Shown: in pieces, positions 40,670 to 43,348 of the stretch | How the letters are laid out: the number at the start of each line of letters is the position of its first letter | Position numbering within the stretch: the first letter of the stretch is position 1 | Assembly: GCA_016783065.1 (NCBI GenBank) | Contig: JADHXI010000007.1 | Coordinates: forward strand, 1 to 43,348 | Reading direction: 5' to 3' | DNA: 43,348 nt | Source: Desulfobacteraceae bacterium | GTDB taxonomy: Bacteria > Desulfobacterota > DSM-4660 > Desulfatiglandales > Desulfatiglandaceae | Notes under the pieces: model-generated | What the model was told of the DNA's origin: nothing | The model's database searches: none | Seen by the model: only the letters and a program-made list of their open reading frames with translations | Position numbers and translations under genes: made by a program

Positions 40670-43348
40670 TCAGATCTTGTCCTTTTGAAGAGCGCGCTTT
40701 TTCTCGTATCGGCCGATTTTACCGATCAGCACAAACAGCATGGGATAAAAGAAGACCCCTAACATAGTGGCCAAAGTCATCCCTCCCAGCAGGGCCATAC
40801 CCATGACAACCCTGGCTTCCGAGCCGGCGCCCGTGGCGACCACTAATGGCAGCACCCCTAAGATGAAAGAAAAGGCCGTCATCAATATGGGTCGAAATCT
40901 CAATCTTGCGGATTTTATAGCAGCATCAAAGAGTGAAAGGCCCTTGTCGAACTCCAGCTTGGCGAACTCCACAATGAGGATGGCGTTCTTGGCTGCCATG
41001 GCAATGAGCATCACTAAAGCAATCTGGGCAAAGACATTCAGTTCAAAACTCTCGCTGTACATGCGGGCCACATAGAGCGCCAGAAACGCGCCGAAAATGG
41101 CAAAGGGGGTCCCCAATAGAATACTCAGAGGCAACGACCAGCTTTCATACTGGGCCGCCAGAATCAGAAATACGAAAACCAATGAAAAGATGAAGACCAT
41201 CGATCCCGTACCGGCGGATTTTTTCTCCTGGTAACTCATGTTGCTCCATTCATACCCCATACCGTCCCCCAGCACCTTGGCTGCGGTCTCCTCCAGGGCG
41301 GTCATGGCCTGAGTGGAAGTAAACCCCTTGGCCGGGGAGCCTGTCAGCTCCACGGAGCGGTACAGATTATAACGGTTGGTGTAATCCGGCCCCACGATGT
41401 TCTCTATGTTGACAAAGGCGGACAGGGGAACACTCGTTCCCTGGCTATTATTGACGTAGAACAGTTCCACCTGACTTTCCTTGAGCCGATACTGGGGTTC
41501 GGCCTGGACATACACCTTGTAGAGTCTTCCAAAACGATTAAAATCATTTACATAGGAGCCTCCCAGGAAAGCGCCCAGCGTGTTATAAATGTCGTTCAGA
41601 TTGATCCCCGCTTTCAAGGCCTTGTCTTTGTTGATTTCGATGTAGCGCTGGGGCACAGTGGCCCGGAAGGTCGTGAATATGGAACCGATCTCAGGGCGCT
41701 GCGAGGCCTCCTGGATAAATTGGACGGACTGATCCATCAGGTAGGCCGGCGTATTCCCCCGCTTGTCCTGAATCATCAGCGTAAATCCGGAACCGCTGCC
41801 CAGGCCCGGAATGGCGGGGGGACCGAATGCAAACACCTGGGCCTCATTGACACCGAAATAAAACGCCATATTCAAGCGCGCCACCACTTCCCTGGCGGTG
41901 GCCTCGCGCAGGCCCCAATCCTTCAAGGAGACGAAAATAAAACCCGAATTGGAGCTCATGCTGTTAGACAACAGGCTGAATCCGGCAGCCGTTGTGATAA
42001 ACTCCACTTCCGGCTGACTTTTGATGATTTCTTCCACTTTACGGGAAACCGCATCGCACCGCTGAAGAGACGCCGCATCGGGCAGTTGAATATTCACCAT
42101 GAGATATCCCATGTCTTCTTCCGGCATGAATCCGCCCGGAATCATCTTTCCTAAGAATCCCATGGCGACGGAAAGAGTCACAATAAAGACCATGCCGATA
42201 AATATCTTCCGGGCAATAATCTTTGTAAACCCCACGTAGGCGTTGGTGGACTTCTCAAAAACCTTGTTGAACAATCTGAAAAAGGCGCCCAGAGGGCCTC
42301 GCATGGGCTTCTGCTTCCTGAGCAGGAGGGCGCAGAGAGCCGGGCTCAGGGTGAGAGCGTTCACCGATGAAAAGAGCACCGACACCGCAACGGTAATGGC
42401 AAACTGCTGGTACAGGCTGCCGGTAATGCCGCCCATGACGGCCACCGGAATAAATACGGCCACCAGCACCAGGGTGGTGGCGATCACCGGGGCGGTCACC
42501 TCATCCATGGCTTTCATGGTGGCGGCTTTAGGATCCATACCGCTTTCGATATTGTTTTGAACCGCTTCCACCACCACAATGGCGTCATCCACCACAATGC
42601 CAATGGCGAGCACCAGCCCCAGAAGCGAGAGTACATTGATGGTGAATCCGATGATGGGGAATACAATAAACGCCCCAACCAGGGATACGGGGATGGCAAT
42701 GGTGGGAATCAGCGCCGCCCGCCAGTCCTGAATAAAGATGAAAACCACCAGGATCACCAGGGCGAGAGCAATAAAGAGGGTTTCTATAATTTCATCGATG
42801 CCCGCCGTAATGGCCAGGGTGGTATCTAAAGAAATATCGTAACGAAGACTTTCCGGAAAGGACCCTGAAAGTTCCTCCATGGTCTCTCTGACTTTCCGGG
42901 CCAGGTCCACCGCGTTTGAACCGGGGGCCTGATACACGCCGATCATGGCGCACGAGCTGTCGTTTAATCGGGTAAAGGCATTATAGGTTTCAACGCCCAA
43001 CTCCACATGGGCCACATGCTTGATCTTGACCTGGGCCCCGTCATCGGTGGTGCGAATCACCACTTCCCCGAACTGCTTTTCAGACTGCAGACGCTCCGGC
43101 AGCCGCACCGTGTAGGTAAACTCCGTTCCCGGAGGCGCCGGCTCCGCACCGAACTTACCCCCCGGAACAATCACGCTCTGGGCGCGAAGGGCATCGATGA
43201 TTTCGGGCACCGTAATGCCCATCTGGGCCAGCCGGTCCGGTTTGATCCATACACGCATGGAGTAATCGCTGGCCCCGATCACATTGACCCGCCCGATACC
43301 CTTGATGCGTGCCAGGATGTCCTTGATGTTGATCAGCGCATAATTCCC
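40670..43348 (-). CDS. RND efflux inner-membrane pump (HAE1/AcrB type), partial
   Basis: The frame is open to the window edge, so the first part of the gene (about 150 of roughly 1040 residues) is missing. The 5' visible part reads ALINIKDILARIKGIGRVNV. Proton-relay aspartates are in LAIGIVVDDAIVVVEAVQN, followed by the MTAFSFILGVLPLVVATGAG segment near the C-terminus, typical of AcrB/MexB. It exports amphiphilic compounds using the proton gradient. The outer-membrane factor follows; a membrane-fusion adaptor is expected upstream, beyond the window. Confidence 0.93.
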   Translation of the reverse strand, partial: GNYALINIKDILARIKGIGRVNVIGASDYSMRVWIKPDRLAQMGITVPEIIDALRAQSVIVPGGKFGAEPAPPGTEFTYTVRLPERLQSEKQFGEVVIRTTDDGAQVKIKHVAHVELGVETYNAFTRLNDSSCAMIGVYQAPGSNAVDLARKVRETMEELSGSFPESLRYDISLDTTLAITAGIDEIIETLFIALALVILVVFIFIQDWRAALIPTIAIPVSLVGAFIVFPIIGFTINVLSLLGLVLAIGIVVDDAIVVVEAVQNNIESGMDPKAATMKAMDEVTAPVIATTLVLVAVFIPVAVMGGITGSLYQQFAITVAVSVLFSSVNALTLSPALCALLLRKQKPMRGPLGAFFRLFNKVFEKSTNAYVGFTKIIARKIFIGMVFIVTLSVAMGFLGKMIPGGFMPEEDMGYLMVNIQLPDAASLQRCDAVSRKVEEIIKSQPEVEFITTAAGFSLLSNSMSSNSGFIFVSLKDWGLREATAREVVARLNMAFYFGVNEAQVFAFGPPAIPGLGSGSGFTLMIQDKRGNTPAYLMDQSVQFIQEASQRPEIGSIFTTFRATVPQRYIEINKDKALKAGINLNDIYNTLGAFLGGSYVNDFNRFGRLYKVYVQAEPQYRLKESQVELFYVNNSQGTSVPLSAFVNIENIVGPDYTNRYNLYRSVELTGSPAKGFTSTQAMTALEETAAKVLGDGMGYEWSNMSYQEKKSAGTGSMVFIFSLVFVFLILAAQYESWSLPLSILLGTPFAIFGAFLALYVARMYSESFELNVFAQIALVMLIAMAAKNAILIVEFAKLEFDKGLSLFDAAIKSARLRFRPILMTAFSFILGVLPLVVATGAGSEARVVMGMALLGGMTLATMLGVFFYPMLFVLIGKIGRYEKKRALQKDKI

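Overview
The window looks like chromosome of an anaerobic, metabolically versatile Desulfobacterota-type (deltaproteobacterial) bacterium. The reasons are three tungsten/molybdenum aldehyde ferredoxin oxidoreductase (AOR) paralogues, a reductive-dehalogenase-like gene remnant, a split B12-dependent acyl-CoA mutase, a TRAP transporter, family III CoA-transferase chemistry and many insertion-sequence remnants. Taxonomy is inferred from gene content only. No rRNA, tRNA, CRISPR array or phage structural gene was seen.

Layout. 1-1406: non-coding DNA and a transposase fragment with an in-frame stop. 1583-5387 (minus): acyl-CoA ligase, phytoene-desaturase-like flavoprotein and a metallo-beta-lactamase-fold protein, probably one operon. 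6051-7349 (minus): a YcaO-domain protein. 7368-9051 (minus): a reductive-dehalogenase-like gene in pieces, split by a decayed IS3-family element (7741-8540) and lying directly downstream of AOR1. 9014-14187 (minus): TRAP transporter dctP-dctQ-dctM followed by AOR1. 14529-18143: an IS1182-type transposase and a truncated IS4-type (YREK) transposase. 18400-20562 (minus): a large protein joining a degenerate ABC/AAA-like ATPase domain to a radical SAM module. 21140-24087 (plus): nitronate-monooxygenase-like flavoprotein and AOR2.

24129-24695 is repeat-rich, with an inverted repeat, a GxxExxY remnant and copy 1 of a ~260-bp palindromic element. 24714-26868 (minus) is a GC-rich block with a flavoprotein and a cupin, abutting a truncated Old Yellow Enzyme gene (26896-27372). 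27411-35278 (minus) is the metabolic core: GntR regulator, AorA-like polyferredoxin, AOR3, family III CoA-transferase, mutase large and B12-binding subunits, biotin-type carboxyltransferase and methylmalonyl-CoA-type epimerase. A beta-hydroxyacid dehydrogenase diverges at 36447. The right end holds a potassium-channel-like protein, a 187-bp MITE-like element, a small secreted protein and an RND efflux pump with its outer-membrane factor; the pump gene runs off the window.

Reading the core together: a hydroxyacid could be oxidised to a semialdehyde (dehydrogenase), then to an acid with electrons going to ferredoxin (AOR3/AorA). The acid would be CoA-activated (CoA-transferase), rearranged (mutase), epimerised and (de)carboxylated (carboxyltransferase). 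With ordinary specificities this would be 3-hydroxyisobutyrate/methylmalonate metabolism. However, pocket positions of the mutase, the carboxyltransferase and the dehydrogenase all differ from the usual family motifs, so a different branched or substituted dicarboxylic substrate is a real possibility.

The two best candidates for something undescribed are this divergent mutase pathway and the pseudo-ATPase/radical SAM fusion.
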